Source: Mycolicibacterium fallax
Lineage (GTDB): Bacteria > Actinomycetota > Actinomycetes > Mycobacteriales > Mycobacteriaceae
DNA: 64,000 nt
Direction of reading: 5' to 3'
NCBI RefSeq assembly: GCF_010726955.1
Contig: NZ_AP022603.1
Span: forward strand, 434,001-498,000
Shown: in pieces, positions 35,219-44,667 of the stretch
Layout of the letters: the number at the start of each line of letters is the position of its first letter
Position numbering within the stretch: position 1 is the stretch's first letter
The notes under the pieces: generated by a model
Databases searched by the model: none
The model's input: only the letters and a program-made list of their open reading frames with translations
What the model was told of the DNA's origin: nothing
Translations under genes and position numbers: made by a program

Positions 35219-38181
35219 GCGAGCACGGCGGTAACCCCCGCCCCGCATTCATGCGTTTTGTCCGCGCCTTCGCGGTGCCGATCATCCTGATCTGGGTTGG
35301 GATGACCGCGGCGCTGAATCTGCTGGTGCCGCAGATCGAACCGGTGGCCCGCGAGAACGCGGTGTCGATGTCGCCGGCCGACGCGCCGTCGGTGATCGCC
35401 GCCAAGCGAATCGGCGAGGTGTTCCAGGAGTCCGACTCCGACAGCATGGTGATGGTGGTGCTGGAGGGTGACGAACCCCTGGGCACCCAGGCGCACGAGT
35501 ACTACGACGACCTGGTGGTCAAGCTCGAGGCGGACACCCAGCACGTCCAGCACGTGCAGAACCTGTGGGGTGACCTGATCACCGCCGCGGGCAACCAGAG
35601 CGCCGACGGCCTGGCCGCCTACGTGCAGATCAACGTCGCGGGCAACCAGGGCAGCACCGAGGGGATGGCCTCGGTGGAGGCGGTCCGCCACATCGTCGAC
35701 GCGAACCCGCCGCCGGCCGGAATCCGGGCCTACGTCACCGGGCCCGCCGCGCTGACCACGGACATGAACGAGGCCGCCGACAAGTCGATGTTCATCATGA
35801 TGGGCGTCACCGGCATCGTGATCATCATCATGCTGGCACTGGTCTATCGATCGGTGTCCACGGTGTTGCTGATCCTGGCGATGGTCGGGCTGTCGATGGG
35901 CACCGCGCGCGGCGTGGTTGCGCTGCTCGGCGACCATCAGCTGCTGGGCTTCTCGACGTTCGTCGTCGCGCTGCTCTCCTCGCTGGCGATCGCGCTGGGC
36001 ACCGACTACGGGATATTCCTGGTCGGGCGCTACCAGGAGGCCCGTCGCAACGGCGAGGACCCCGAGACCGCCTACTACTCGATGTTCCGCGGTACCTACC
36101 ACGTTGTGCTGGGGTCCGGGCTGACCATCGCCGGTGCCACGATGTGTCTGCACTTCGCCCGGCTGGACTACTTCAGCACCCTGGGCATCCCGTCGGCGGT
36201 GGGCCTGTTGGTGGTGATCGCCGGCGCGCTGACCGCGGCCCCCGCGATCGTCACGGTGGCCACCCGGTTCGGTCTGCTGGAGCCCAAGGGTGCGGCCAAC
36301 ACCCGCCGGTGGCGGCGGATCGGCACCGCCGCGGCGCGCTGGCCGCTGCCCGTCGCGGTGTCGGCCATCCTGGTCACCCTGGTCGGCCTGTTGATCATGC
36401 CGACCATGAAGATCAGCTTCAACGATCGCTACTACATCCCCCAGGACGTGCCGTCCAACATCGGCTACACCGCCGCCGAGCGGCATTTCAGCGCCGCCAC
36501 GATGAACCCGGACATCCTGATGGTCGAGGCCGACCACGACCTGCGCAACCCCGCGGACATGATCGTGCTGGACCGGATCGCCAAGGCGCTCTTCCGCACC
36601 GACGGGGTGGCCCGGGTCCAGGGCATCACCCGGCCGCTCGGCTCGCCCATCGAGCACAGCTCGATCCCGTTCCAGGTCAGCATGCAGGCCCTGCCGATCA
36701 CCCAGAACCTGCAGTTCATGAAGGACCGGATGGCCGACATGAAGAAGATGGCCGATGACCTCGGCGCGGTGATCGGGCCGATGGAACGCATGCAGACGCT
36801 GATGAACAGCATGGGTGCCACCACGGCGGACATGACCGCCAACATGACCGTGATGACCGGCAACCTCGACGAGATGCGGGACAACATCGCCGATTTCGAT
36901 GATGCCGCCCGGCCGATCCGCAACTACTTCTACTTCGAGCAGAACTGCGTCAACATCCCGATCTGTGCGGCGGGACGAGCGGTCTTCGAGGCGCTCGACG
37001 GCGTGGACAAGTTCAGTGGGAACATGACCGCGCTGCTGGGCAACATGACCAACGTCGAGACGCTGTTCCCGCAGTTGGCCGCGCAGCTGCCGCCGGTCAT
37101 CGCGGTCACCAAGTCCATGCAGGCCACCCTGCTGACGCTGCACAGCAGCTTCAACGGGCTGGTCACCCAGATGAGCCGGATGACCGACACGGCCACCGCG
37201 ATGGGCGAGGCCTTCGACGCCTCGAAGAACGACGACTTCTTCTACCTGCCGCCGGAGGCCTTCGACAACCCGGACTTCCAGCGTGGCCTGGAACTGTTCC
37301 TGTCCCCGGACGGCAAGGCGGCCCGGTTCATCATCGTCAACGAGAACGATCCGGCGACCCCGGCGGGTATCGCGGCGGTCAAACCGGTGCTGGAGGCGGC
37401 CCACGCCGCGGTCAAGGGCACCCCGCTGGCCGGCGCCGACTTCTATATGACCGGCACGGCCGCGAGCTACTACGACATCCAGACCGGCATGACCTACGAC
37501 ATCCTGCTGGTCGGGCTGGCCGCGGCGACGCTGATCTTCGTGGTGATGCTGGTCATCACCCGCTCGCTGGTGGCGGCCGCGGTGATCGTCGGCACCGTGC
37601 TGCTGTCGCTGGGTGCGGCGTTCGGGTTGTCGGTGCTGCTCTGGCAGCACATCCTGGGCCTGGAGCTGAACTGGATCGCGCCGGTGTTCGGGGTGATCAT
37701 CCTGTTGGCGGTGGGCTCGGACTACAACCTGCTGCTGGTCTCGCGATTCAAGGAGGAGATCGGCGCCGGCCTCAACACCGGGATCATCCGGTCGATGGGC
37801 GGCACCGGCGGGGTGGTGACCGCAGCCGGGCTGGTGTTCGCGTTCACCATGGCCTCGATGGTGGCCAGCGACCTGAGCTCGATCGGGCAGGCCGGTTCGA
37901 CGATCGCCCTGGGCCTGTTGTTCGACACCCTGATCGTCCGGTCCTTCATGACGCCGTCGCTGGCCGCGCTGCTCGGGCGGTGGTTCTGGTGGCCGCAGCG
38001 GGTCCGCCCGCGCCCGGCCAGTGCGATGCTGCGGCCCTACGGTCCGCGTGCCCTGGTGCGCTCCCTGATGCTCGGTGAGGGCAAGGACCGGGAGGGTAAG
38101 GACCGGGAGGGTAAGGACCGAGAGGCCGATGGCCCCGACGGTGCGCCCGATCGACCGGAGGGTGAGGGCGCCCCCGCCTGA
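35215..38181 (+). CDS. MmpL-family RND transporter
   Basis: A 988-residue RND-type exporter of the MmpL4/5 class with about twelve membrane helices. The two proton-relay Asp-Tyr motifs are present: GTDYGIFLVGRYQEARR in the first half and GSDYNLLLVSRFKEEI in the second. Two large external loops are visible, the second containing a methionine-rich helical stretch (MADMKKMADD...MERMQTLMNSMGATTADM). The C-terminal tail carries three EGKDR repeats. MmpL/MmpS4-5 pairs export siderophores or drugs and MmpL proteins export envelope lipids; the substrate here is unknown. Confidence 0.92.
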   Translation: MSEHGGNPRPAFMRFVRAFAVPIILIWVGMTAALNLLVPQIEPVARENAVSMSPADAPSVIAAKRIGEVFQESDSDSMVMVVLEGDEPLGTQAHEYYDDLVVKLEADTQHVQHVQNLWGDLITAAGNQSADGLAAYVQINVAGNQGSTEGMASVEAVRHIVDANPPPAGIRAYVTGPAALTTDMNEAADKSMFIMMGVTGIVIIIMLALVYRSVSTVLLILAMVGLSMGTARGVVALLGDHQLLGFSTFVVALLSSLAIALGTDYGIFLVGRYQEARRNGEDPETAYYSMFRGTYHVVLGSGLTIAGATMCLHFARLDYFSTLGIPSAVGLLVVIAGALTAAPAIVTVATRFGLLEPKGAANTRRWRRIGTAAARWPLPVAVSAILVTLVGLLIMPTMKISFNDRYYIPQDVPSNIGYTAAERHFSAATMNPDILMVEADHDLRNPADMIVLDRIAKALFRTDGVARVQGITRPLGSPIEHSSIPFQVSMQALPITQNLQFMKDRMADMKKMADDLGAVIGPMERMQTLMNSMGATTADMTANMTVMTGNLDEMRDNIADFDDAARPIRNYFYFEQNCVNIPICAAGRAVFEALDGVDKFSGNMTALLGNMTNVETLFPQLAAQLPPVIAVTKSMQATLLTLHSSFNGLVTQMSRMTDTATAMGEAFDASKNDDFFYLPPEAFDNPDFQRGLELFLSPDGKAARFIIVNENDPATPAGIAAVKPVLEAAHAAVKGTPLAGADFYMTGTAASYYDIQTGMTYDILLVGLAAATLIFVVMLVITRSLVAAAVIVGTVLLSLGAAFGLSVLLWQHILGLELNWIAPVFGVIILLAVGSDYNLLLVSRFKEEIGAGLNTGIIRSMGGTGGVVTAAGLVFAFTMASMVASDLSSIGQAGSTIALGLLFDTLIVRSFMTPSLAALLGRWFWWPQRVRPRPASAMLRPYGPRALVRSLMLGEGKDREGKDREGKDREADGPDGAPDRPEGEGAPA
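38077..38121 (+). repeat. 15-base coding tandem repeat (three units) at the MmpL C terminus
   Basis: Three near-identical units of GAGGGYAAGGACCGG encode EGKDR in the cytoplasmic tail of the transporter. Only two bases vary among the copies. Confidence 0.9.
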
Positions 38182-38216
38182 ACTGTCGGACCCTCGCTCT
38201 AATGTTCGGACACAGT

Positions 38217-38232
38217 TCGATTACACGTTCGA
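38217..38232. promoter_or_regulatory. SOS-box-like sites upstream of the LysM gene
   Basis: TCGATTACACGTTCGA matches the LexA consensus at 10 of 12 positions; a second 10-of-12 site, TCGAACGGATGAACGA, lies at 38247-38262. Both precede the start at 38312. The M. tuberculosis homologue Rv2719c is damage-inducible, which makes the sites credible. Confidence 0.5.
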
Positions 38233-38311
38233 AAGCCGCTGGTGTTTCGAACGGATGAACGATTACTGTATCGAACAGAGGATCGAGACACCGACCCGGA
38301 AGGGGACCGCC

Positions 38312-38779
38312 ATGACCGCCCTGCTCACCGCCGACACCGATTTCCCGGCCCGCCGGACCGCCCGCCCGGTACGGGTCGAAGCCCGCGACGCCGTTCGGCG
38401 CCGGCCGCGCACCGCCGGAACCCGGCACCGGGGCACCGGGGTGCTGATGTCACGGGCCTCGCACCGGCGCCGGCCGGTCACCCCGGCCGCCACCGTCGGC
38501 CTGGCCCTGCTGGCCGCGCTGATCACGGTGTGGCTGGGCGCGGTCGCCCAGTTCGGGGCGGCCGCCAACGATCCGGCGGCGGCCGGCCCGACGACGGCCG
38601 CGGCCACCGAGACGCTGGCCGTTGTCGAGGTCAATCCGGGGGAGTCGCTGATCGAGCTGGCCGCCCGGGTGGCGCCGAACCGCTCGACCGAGCAGGTCGC
38701 CCAGCGCATCCGCGACCTCAACCGGCTGGCCGGCGCCGAGCCGCGGCCCGGGCAGACCCTGATCGCCCCGATCGCCTGA
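38312..38779 (+). CDS. LysM-domain membrane protein, SOS-linked division inhibitor (Rv2719c/ChiZ-like)
   Basis: A 155-residue protein. It has a basic cytoplasmic N terminus (about 60 residues, arginine-rich), one membrane helix ([23 protein letters not shown]) and an extracellular LysM domain ([36 protein letters not shown]...GQTLIAP) that would bind peptidoglycan. The M. tuberculosis counterpart Rv2719c (ChiZ) is induced by DNA damage and blocks cell division. GGAAGGGG precedes the ATG. Here it is cut off from lexA by mmpS-mmpL but keeps SOS-like sites. Upstream of nrdR by about 100 bases. Confidence 0.82.
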   Translation: MTALLTADTDFPARRTARPVRVEARDAVRRRPRTAGTRHRGTGVLMSRASHRRRPVTPAATVGLALLAALITVWLGAVAQFGAAANDPAAAGPTTAAATETLAVVEVNPGESLIELAARVAPNRSTEQVAQRIRDLNRLAGAEPRPGQTLIAPIA

Positions 38780-38877
38780 GTGTGGCCGCAATGACGGCGC
38801 ACGGCCTGCGGCGTCCGGCGCCTGTAGGCTTCCAGACGGTGCCGTTCGCCCCCACGCGGTGCCGGGAAGGAACCGAC

Positions 38878-39348
38878 GTGCACTGCCCGTTCTGTCGGCA
38901 TCCCGACTCCCGGGTGGTCGATTCCCGCGAGACCGACGAAGGCCAGGCCATTCGTCGTCGCCGGTCCTGCCCGGAGTGCGGCCGTCGCTTCACCACCGTC
39001 GAGACCGCGGTGCTGGCCGTCGTCAAGCGCAGCGGTGTCACCGAGCCGTTCAGCCGGGAAAAGGTCATCCAGGGCGTGCGCCGGGCCTGCCAGGGCCGCC
39101 ACGTCGACGCCGATGCACTGAACCTGCTGGCCCAGCAGGTCGAGGACGCGGTGCGAGCCGCCGGTTCCCCCGAGGTCCCCAGCCACGAGGTCGGGCTGGC
39201 CATTCTGGGCCCGCTGCGCGAACTCGATGAGGTCGCCTACCTGCGGTTCGCCTCGGTGTACCGGTCCTTCGAGTCGGCCGAGGACTTCGAGCGCGAGATC
39301 GCCGACCTGCGCCGGCACCGGGATTCGCCCGCGCCGCTGGCGCAGTAA
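38878..39348 (+). CDS. nrdR: NrdR, transcriptional repressor of ribonucleotide reductase genes
   Basis: A 156-residue regulator that senses ATP/dATP and represses nrd operons. The N-terminal zinc ribbon has C3-P-F-C6 and C31-P-E-C34, followed by the ATP-cone domain ([24 protein letters not shown]...[27 protein letters not shown]). GTG 38878 follows GGGAAGGAA. The usual mycobacterial neighbour Rv2717c (nitrobindin) is not present next to it. Confidence 0.96.
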   Translation: MHCPFCRHPDSRVVDSRETDEGQAIRRRRSCPECGRRFTTVETAVLAVVKRSGVTEPFSREKVIQGVRRACQGRHVDADALNLLAQQVEDAVRAAGSPEVPSHEVGLAILGPLRELDEVAYLRFASVYRSFESAEDFEREIADLRRHRDSPAPLAQ

Positions 39349-39370
39349 CCGGCTCAGCGCAGCAGCCGGC

Positions 39371-40066
39371 TCAGACCGTGCGCAGCCCGTCGTGCGCCAC
39401 CCGCCCGCCGAGCCGAACCCAGCCGTCCGCACTCCAGCGGGTGTAGAGCTGCGAGCCCTTGCCCTGCGTGATGGTCAGGTCCCGGCTCAGGTATTCGGTC
39501 ATCCGTACCGCCGCCGACCCGGTGGCCTCATCCTCGGCGATCCCCAGCGCCGGGGCAAAGGCCCGCGACCGCACGGTCGCGGCCTGCTCGTCGATCCAGG
39601 CCCACAGGTAGTGGCCGGCGTCGTCGGCGTAGTCCTCCGGGTCGGCGTCGAGCACCGCGCGTTCGGCGCCCAGGTCGTAGAGGGCGAACTCCGGGGACCA
39701 GTCCGCCGGTGCACTGATCATAGTCAGCGACCCATCGGGGCCCCCGTCGTAGCTGACCTGAACGATGCCGGCCGGCACCGCCAGGGTGTGCACCGGGCGG
39801 CCCAGATCGCGCAGGTACCAGGCCAGCCCGACGGTGGGATGGCCGGCGAACGGAATCTCGGTGGCCGGGGTGTAGATCCGGGCCGACGCGGTCGGTCCGC
39901 CCGGCTCCGGCAGGTCCACGAAAATGGTTTCGCTGTAACCCAATTCGGTCGCCAGTGCCTGTCGGTCGGCCGGCGGCACCGCCGCCGCGTCGACCACGCC
40001 CAACGGATTTCCGAAGTTCCCGGCCGCATCGGTGAAAACCCGCAAAACCGCCACATCGATGCCCAT
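39371..40066 (-). CDS. PhzF-family isomerase-like protein (Rv2716-like)
   Basis: A 231-residue member of the PhzF/diaminopimelate-epimerase-fold family. It has [19 protein letters not shown], the catalytic-type glutamate in [24 protein letters not shown], and [16 protein letters not shown] in the second half. The true substrate is unknown; most family members outside phenazine clusters are uncharacterised. It is somewhat shorter than typical PhzF (about 280). TACCCT 6 bases before ATG 40066 suggests a leaderless start. Confidence 0.85.
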   Translation of the reverse strand: MGIDVAVLRVFTDAAGNFGNPLGVVDAAAVPPADRQALATELGYSETIFVDLPEPGGPTASARIYTPATEIPFAGHPTVGLAWYLRDLGRPVHTLAVPAGIVQVSYDGGPDGSLTMISAPADWSPEFALYDLGAERAVLDADPEDYADDAGHYLWAWIDEQAATVRSRAFAPALGIAEDEATGSAAVRMTEYLSRDLTITQGKGSQLYTRWSADGWVRLGGRVAHDGLRTV

Positions 40067-40072
40067 GCTTCG

Positions 40073-40078
40073 AGGGTA
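40073..40078 (-). promoter_or_regulatory. Leaderless -10 hexamer TACCCT of the PhzF-like gene
   Basis: On the minus strand TACCCT ends 6 bases before ATG 40066. The PAC2 gene ends 23 bases upstream of this hexamer. Confidence 0.35.
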
Positions 40079-40100
40079 GTCCGACGGCGGCGATCCCGGG

Positions 40101-41072
40101 TCAGGCCGCGCCGGGGCCGTCCTCGGGGCCGTTCGGCCGGCCCGATTCGTCGCCGGACTGCTGAGCCAGAAACTGCTCGAACTGGGCGCCCAACTCGTCG
40201 CCGCTGGGCAGGTCCTCGTCGCGGGCCAGCAGCGAGCGGTTTTCCTGGGCGGAGACGAACGCGTCGTACTGGCTCTCCAGCGCGGTCACCACCGAAGCGA
40301 TCTCCGGGTTCTCCGCGACCTGCTCGGCGATCTTGGTGGTGATCTCCGCACCCTGGGCGGCCAGTTCGGCCATCGGCAACGCCAGGCCGGCCGCCGCGCA
40401 CACCTGCTCGAGCAGGGTGACCGCCGCCGGCGGGAAGTTGCTCTGCGCCAGGTAGTGCGGCACGTGCGCGGTGAAGCCGATCACTTCGTGGCCGTGCTGG
40501 GCCATCCGGTACTCCAGCAGGTTGGCGGCGCTGCCGGGCACCTGCACCTCGCCGACCCAGGGGATGTGCTCGCTGATCAGCTCGCGGTTGTTCGAATGCG
40601 CGGTCAGGGTCACCGGCCGGGTGTGCGGCACCGCCATCGGGATGGACCCCAGCCCGACGGTCAGTCGAACCCCGAGGTGCTCGGCCAGCAGCCGCACCGC
40701 GGTGACGAAACGTTCCCACTTCAAATCCGGCTCCAGCCCGCTGAGCAGCAGAAACGGCGTGCCGAGGCTGTCACGCAGGGCGTAGAGGCTCAGCTGCGGA
40801 TTGTCGTAGTCGGTGAAGTGATCGGTCTTGAAGGTCATCACCGGGCGCCGTGAGCGGTAGTCGAGCAACTCGTCGATCGCGAACGAGGCGACCAGTTCGG
40901 ATTCCAGGCTGGCCTTGAGGTGCGCGGCGGCGAGCTTGGCCGCGTGCCCGGCGTCGGTGAAGCCCTCCAGGGCGTGGATCAGCACCGGTCCGCGGCCGTC
41001 GGCCGAGCCCAACTGCGGGCCCGGGAACTCCAGCTCGTACATTCCGGACGTCTCGGGGCGATCGTTGTCCAT
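40101..41072 (-). CDS. PAC2-family protein (Rv2714-like)
   Basis: A 323-residue protein of the PAC2 (proteasome assembly chaperone 2) superfamily. It has [23 protein letters not shown] near residue 32, [40 protein letters not shown] and [19 protein letters not shown]. The acidic Gly/Glu-rich C terminus is probably disordered. Its partner and role in actinobacteria are not settled. ATG 41072 has a good AAGGAGG 9 bases upstream. The 208 bases before it hold the divergent start of the DUF4192 gene and no other gene. Confidence 0.85.
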   Translation of the reverse strand: MDNDRPETSGMYELEFPGPQLGSADGRGPVLIHALEGFTDAGHAAKLAAAHLKASLESELVASFAIDELLDYRSRRPVMTFKTDHFTDYDNPQLSLYALRDSLGTPFLLLSGLEPDLKWERFVTAVRLLAEHLGVRLTVGLGSIPMAVPHTRPVTLTAHSNNRELISEHIPWVGEVQVPGSAANLLEYRMAQHGHEVIGFTAHVPHYLAQSNFPPAAVTLLEQVCAAAGLALPMAELAAQGAEITTKIAEQVAENPEIASVVTALESQYDAFVSAQENRSLLARDEDLPSGDELGAQFEQFLAQQSGDESGRPNGPEDGPGAA

Positions 41073-41280
41073 CTGCCGCGCCTCCTTACTCGGCTTCCAG
41101 TGTCCCTTACCGGGGTCCAACACCGCAGGGCGCGGGTGGCATTCCCCGCCGGGGCGGATTTCGCGTCGGGTGAAATGCGCCGACGGCTGCTGATCCACAA
41201 ACTCGAATTCATCCACAGCCCGGGTCGGCCGGCGCCGCGGCTGGAGTGCCGGCCTCGCCCCGCGGCGGGACCCTGACCCC

Positions 41281-42303
41281 ATGTCAACCGAGATATCTGT
41301 TCCCAGCATCAAGAGTCCGGGCGCGCTGATCGCCGCGCTGCCCGCCGTCCTCGGCTTCGTGCCGGAGAAGTCCCTGGTCCTGATCACCCTGGAGGACGGC
41401 CAGATGGGCGCCGTGCTGCGGGCCGACTGGGACGAGAACCGCTACGCCTGGATCGCCGAGCTGGCCGAGCTGGCCGCCGCGGGCCGGGCCGAGGCGGCGA
41501 TCGCGGTGATCGTCGACGCCGACGGTGCCGGCTGCGCGCACTGCGCCCCCGACCACGCCATGGCGTGTCAGGTGCTCGACGCGCAGCTGCGCGAGCACGG
41601 CCTGCGGCTGTACGCCGGCCACGTGGTGGACCGGATCGCCGCGGGCGGTCACTGGCACTGCGCCGACGGCTGCGGACGATCCGGGCAGGTCGACGACCCG
41701 GATGCCACCCCGCTGGCCGCGGCGGCGGTGCTGGACGGCCGGCGGCGCTACCGCAGGCGTGCCGAGCTGGCCGCGGTCGTCGCCCCGGCGGGGCAGGACC
41801 GCCGGTCGGTGATCGCCGACCTGGTGACGCGGGCGGCCGAGGCCGCGGACACCGCGCCGCGCGGACTGGTCGAGGCCGCGATCTCCCTGGTGGCCCGGTG
41901 GGGCCGCGGCGACCCGGTGTCCGACGGCGAACTGGCCGCCGTCGGTGCGTCGCTGACCGACATCCCGGTGCGCGACACGCTCTACGGGCTCGCGGTGACC
42001 GAGCACGCCGATGCCGCCGAGGATCTGTGGGCCGAACTGGCCCGGCTGCTGCCGGCCCCGTGGCGGGTCGAGGCGCTGGTGCTGTTGGCGTTCACCGCCT
42101 ACGCCCGCGGCGACGGGCCGCTGGCCGGGGTGGCGCTGGACGCCGCGCTGAGCCTGGACGGCGAGCATCGAATGGGCGGCATGCTCGACATCGCGCTGCG
42201 CTCCGGCCTGCGCCCCGAGCGGATCCGCGGGCTCGCCGGCACCGGCAACCGGCTGGCCCGGCAGATGGGCGTCACGCTGCCGCCCGCCCGTCGAGCCGGT
42301 TAG
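41281..42303 (+). CDS. DUF4192 protein (Rv2712c-like)
   Basis: A 340-residue protein of unknown function. The DUF4192 opening is clear: ISVPSIKSPGALIAALPAVLGFVPEKSLVLITLE. It continues with DPDATPLAAAAVLDGRRR and a C-terminal helical part with LLPAPWRVEALVLLAFTAYARGDGPLAGVALDAAL. A cysteine/histidine-rich stretch (CAHCAPDHAMACQ...HWHCADGCG) sits near residues 83-139 and may bind a metal. The stop shares TTAG with ideR. The transhydrogenase gene sthA, expected between PAC2 and this gene in M. tuberculosis, is absent. Confidence 0.8.
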   Translation: MSTEISVPSIKSPGALIAALPAVLGFVPEKSLVLITLEDGQMGAVLRADWDENRYAWIAELAELAAAGRAEAAIAVIVDADGAGCAHCAPDHAMACQVLDAQLREHGLRLYAGHVVDRIAAGGHWHCADGCGRSGQVDDPDATPLAAAAVLDGRRRYRRRAELAAVVAPAGQDRRSVIADLVTRAAEAADTAPRGLVEAAISLVARWGRGDPVSDGELAAVGASLTDIPVRDTLYGLAVTEHADAAEDLWAELARLLPAPWRVEALVLLAFTAYARGDGPLAGVALDAALSLDGEHRMGGMLDIALRSGLRPERIRGLAGTGNRLARQMGVTLPPARRAG

Positions 42304-42989
42304 ACCTTCTCCACCTTCACCGCGTGCGCCATCTCGTGCGGCAGGTCCACGTGCTCGTGACCGGGGATCATGATGGTGACCCCGCCCAGCGGATTGCGCT
42401 GCACCGACACCCGAGCGTTGGGGACCACGCCGGCCTCCTTGAGGCGGGTGATCAGCTCCGCGTCGACCTGCAGGTGCTCGGTCAGCTGGCGCACCACGAC
42501 CGCCACCGGCGTCCCCTCGGGCAGCTCGGTGAGCCGGACCAGGTGGCTGGTGCGCTCGGCAGGCCCGCCGACGCCGAGCTCGGAGAGCCCGGGGATGGGG
42601 TTGCCGAACGGCGACACCGTCGGATTGTCGAGCACGGCGACCAGCCGGCGTTCGACATCCTCGCTCATCACGTGCTCCCACCGGCAGGCCTCGGCGTGAA
42701 CCTCTTCCCACGGCAGGCCGATGATGTCGACCAGCAGCCGCTCGGCCAGCCGGTGCTTGCGCATCACCGCGACGGCCAGCGACCGTCCCTTGGGGGTGAG
42801 CTCCAGGTGCCGATCTCCGGCGACCCGCAGCAGGCCGTCGCGCTCCATCCGGGACACGGTCTGGCTGACGGTCGGGCCACTTTGCTCGAGGCGCTCGGCG
42901 ATCCGCGCGCGCAACGGCACCACGCCCTCTTCTTCGAGGTCGTAGATCGTCCGCAGGTACATCTCAGTCGTATCGACCAAGTCGTTCAT
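42300..42989 (-). CDS. ideR: IdeR, iron-dependent regulator
   Basis: A 229-residue DtxR-family repressor that binds DNA when loaded with Fe(II). The N-terminal HTH (RARIAERLEQSGPTVSQTVSRMERDGLL) is followed by the metal sites: M10, C102, E105, H106 and H79, E83, H98, the same positions as in M. tuberculosis IdeR. A C-terminal SH3-like domain is present (PLGGVTIMIPGHEHVDLPHEMAHAV). GGAGGGTGGC precedes the ATG. It is downstream of sigB on the same strand with a terminator between them. Confidence 0.97.
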   Translation of the reverse strand: MNDLVDTTEMYLRTIYDLEEEGVVPLRARIAERLEQSGPTVSQTVSRMERDGLLRVAGDRHLELTPKGRSLAVAVMRKHRLAERLLVDIIGLPWEEVHAEACRWEHVMSEDVERRLVAVLDNPTVSPFGNPIPGLSELGVGGPAERTSHLVRLTELPEGTPVAVVVRQLTEHLQVDAELITRLKEAGVVPNARVSVQRNPLGGVTIMIPGHEHVDLPHEMAHAVKVEKV

Positions 42990-43066
42990 ATGCCACCCTC
43001 CGTTCCGGCCAGTCTACGTGGCCGGTCAGAGCGACGGGCGAGTAACACGGCCTTGCCGGCAAAGCG

Positions 43067-43102
43067 CAGTGCGCCCGCTGGAAACCTCCGGCGGGCGCAC
43101 TG
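43067..43102 (-). terminator. Terminator hairpin between sigB and ideR
   Basis: CAGTGCGCCCGC (43067-43078) and GCGGGCGCACTG (43091-43102) form a perfect 12-base stem with a 12-base loop. It starts 15 bases after the sigB stop, and CTTT follows on the minus strand. It should separate sigB from ideR transcription. Confidence 0.85.
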
Positions 43103-43117
43103 TCTGGGGGTGGTTCG

Positions 43118-44077
43118 TCAGCTTGCGTAGGACCGCAACCGGTCGGCCCGGTCGCCCTTGCGCAGCTTCATCATGACCTCGCGTTCGATCTGGCGGACCC
43201 GCTCCCGGGACAGGCCGAACAGCTTGCCGATCTGGTCGAGGGTCCGGGGCTGACCGTCGTCGAGCCCGAACCGCAGCCGGATCACCTGCTGCTCCCGCTC
43301 GTCGAGGGTGGCCAGCACGTACCGGATGTCGGTGTGCAGCAGTTCGGCGATCACCGCGTTCTCCGCCGACATCGCCTCGGAGTCCTCGATGAAGTCGCCG
43401 AGCGGCGCCTCCTCGTCGGCGCCCACCGGCATGTCCAGGCTCACCGGGTCGCGACTGTGCTCCAGCAGGTCGGCGATCTTCTCCACCGGAATGCCGGACT
43501 CCTCGGCGAGTTCCTCGTCGCTGGCCTCCCGGCCCAGCGTCTGGTGCATCTCGCGCTTGATCCGGGCCAGCTTGTTGACCTGTTCGACCAGGTGCACGGG
43601 CAGCCGGATGGTGCGGCTCTGGTCGGCCATGCCGCGGGTGATGGCCTGGCGGATCCACCAGGTGGCGTAGGTGGAGAACTTGAAACCCTTGGCGTAGTCG
43701 AACTTCTCCATCGCCCGGATCAGGCCCAGGTTGCCCTCCTGGATCAGATCCAGCAGCGGCATGCCGCGGCCGGTGTAGCGCTTGGCCAGCGACACCACCA
43801 GGCGCAGGTTGGCCTCCAGCAAATGCTGGCGGGCCGCCTGGCCCTCCCGGGCGACCTGGGCCAGGTCACGCTTACGCGCCGGGCCGAGGCGCGGGCGGGT
43901 GTTGAGCAGATGCTGCGCGTAGAGCCCGGCCTCGATCTTCTTGGCCAGCTCCACTTCGTCGGCGGCGTTCAGCAGGGCGGTCTTGCCGATCCCGTTGAGG
44001 TACACCCGGACGAGGTCTGCGGCCGGACTCTGCATGTCCAGATCCGCGTCACTCCGGGTTGCCCTTGCATTCGCCAT
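43118..44077 (-). CDS. sigB: SigB, principal-like stress sigma factor
   Basis: A 319-residue group 2 sigma factor. It has region 1.2 ([34 protein letters not shown]), region 2 ([57 protein letters not shown]) and region 4 ([34 protein letters not shown]). It lacks the long N-terminal extension of SigA. AGGAGG precedes ATG 44077. An ECF-type promoter lies upstream. Confidence 0.96.
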   Translation of the reverse strand: MANARATRSDADLDMQSPAADLVRVYLNGIGKTALLNAADEVELAKKIEAGLYAQHLLNTRPRLGPARKRDLAQVAREGQAARQHLLEANLRLVVSLAKRYTGRGMPLLDLIQEGNLGLIRAMEKFDYAKGFKFSTYATWWIRQAITRGMADQSRTIRLPVHLVEQVNKLARIKREMHQTLGREASDEELAEESGIPVEKIADLLEHSRDPVSLDMPVGADEEAPLGDFIEDSEAMSAENAVIAELLHTDIRYVLATLDEREQQVIRLRFGLDDGQPRTLDQIGKLFGLSRERVRQIEREVMMKLRKGDRADRLRSYAS

Positions 44078-44115
44078 CTCGGCCTCCTGTTTGGCTCGAA
44101 CGTTGCTGCCTGTCC

Positions 44116-44141
44116 AACGTCGAGACGGCCCCGAGAGTTCC
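44116..44141 (-). promoter_or_regulatory. SigE/SigH-type promoter of sigB
   Basis: On the minus strand GGAAC (44141-44137) and CGTT (44119-44116) are separated by exactly 17 bases, the consensus of promoters read by mycobacterial ECF factors SigE and SigH. It lies 39 bases before the sigB start. Confidence 0.75.
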
Positions 44142-44225
44142 CGCGGTCCGCGGCCGGCGGCCCGTTTGACCTGCGCAAACGACGCGAGGCCCTGAGAATG
44201 CGCTGAGAATCGAAAAAGAGTGCGC

Positions 44226-44621
44226 TCAGTTGGCGGGGGAGCCGGGCGGCTCCGGTGCCTCCGGCTGCCCGACGCCGGGCTCCAGCTGGGGGTGCTCGGT
44301 GCCGGAGAACATCGGCGGGTGCCGCGGAGCGTCGGGGTAGCGCCGCGGCTCCTCGGCCTTACGCGGTGGCCGATCGTTGGCGATCAGCACGGCGACCCAG
44401 GGCAGCGGGATGGAGACCGCGATGATCGCCAGCGAGATCCAGCCGTTGTGCCAGGCGCCGTAGGCCAGCGCCGCGAAGATCAGCGCCGGCACCCGGAACG
44501 CCATGATGGTGAGGTACTTGCGGACCCGGGCGCGGTGTTCCTGCTCGTAGGGCAGCGCCGCCCGCGTGATCAGGACGGGGCGACCGTCGTCGTCGAAACC
44601 CAGCTCCGGGCCGTGCTTCAT
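44226..44621 (-). CDS. DUF3099 membrane protein (Rv2709-like)
   Basis: A 131-residue protein with two membrane segments ([45 protein letters not shown]). A conserved front part [19 protein letters not shown] is typical of DUF3099. The C-terminal 45 residues are Pro/Glu-rich and probably disordered. A GTG at 44630 would add three residues. It is divergent from the DUF3039 gene with 46 bases between starts. Function unknown. Confidence 0.8.
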   Translation of the reverse strand: MKHGPELGFDDDGRPVLITRAALPYEQEHRARVRKYLTIMAFRVPALIFAALAYGAWHNGWISLAIIAVSIPLPWVAVLIANDRPPRKAEEPRRYPDAPRHPPMFSGTEHPQLEPGVGQPEAPEPPGSPAN

Positions 44622-44667
44622 GGCCTCCACTCTTCCACAACGCCGGCGGCACGGCAGAATGGGTGTC

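Noticed and set aside
34999..37650. An 883-codon open frame opposite mmpL
   Set aside because: His/Arg/Gln-rich translation without domains, lying entirely over a clear MmpL gene; typical antisense shadow in high-GC DNA.
39349..39370. Terminator between nrdR and the PhzF-like gene
   Set aside because: The sequence has a direct repeat of CCGGCTCAG but no convincing inverted stem.
41190..41216. Two DnaA-box-like sequences (TGATCCACA, TCATCCACA) 18 bases apart
   Set aside because: Both deviate from the mycobacterial consensus TTGTCCACA, there are only two, and dnaA/dnaN/rpm genes are not nearby; chance matches are likely.
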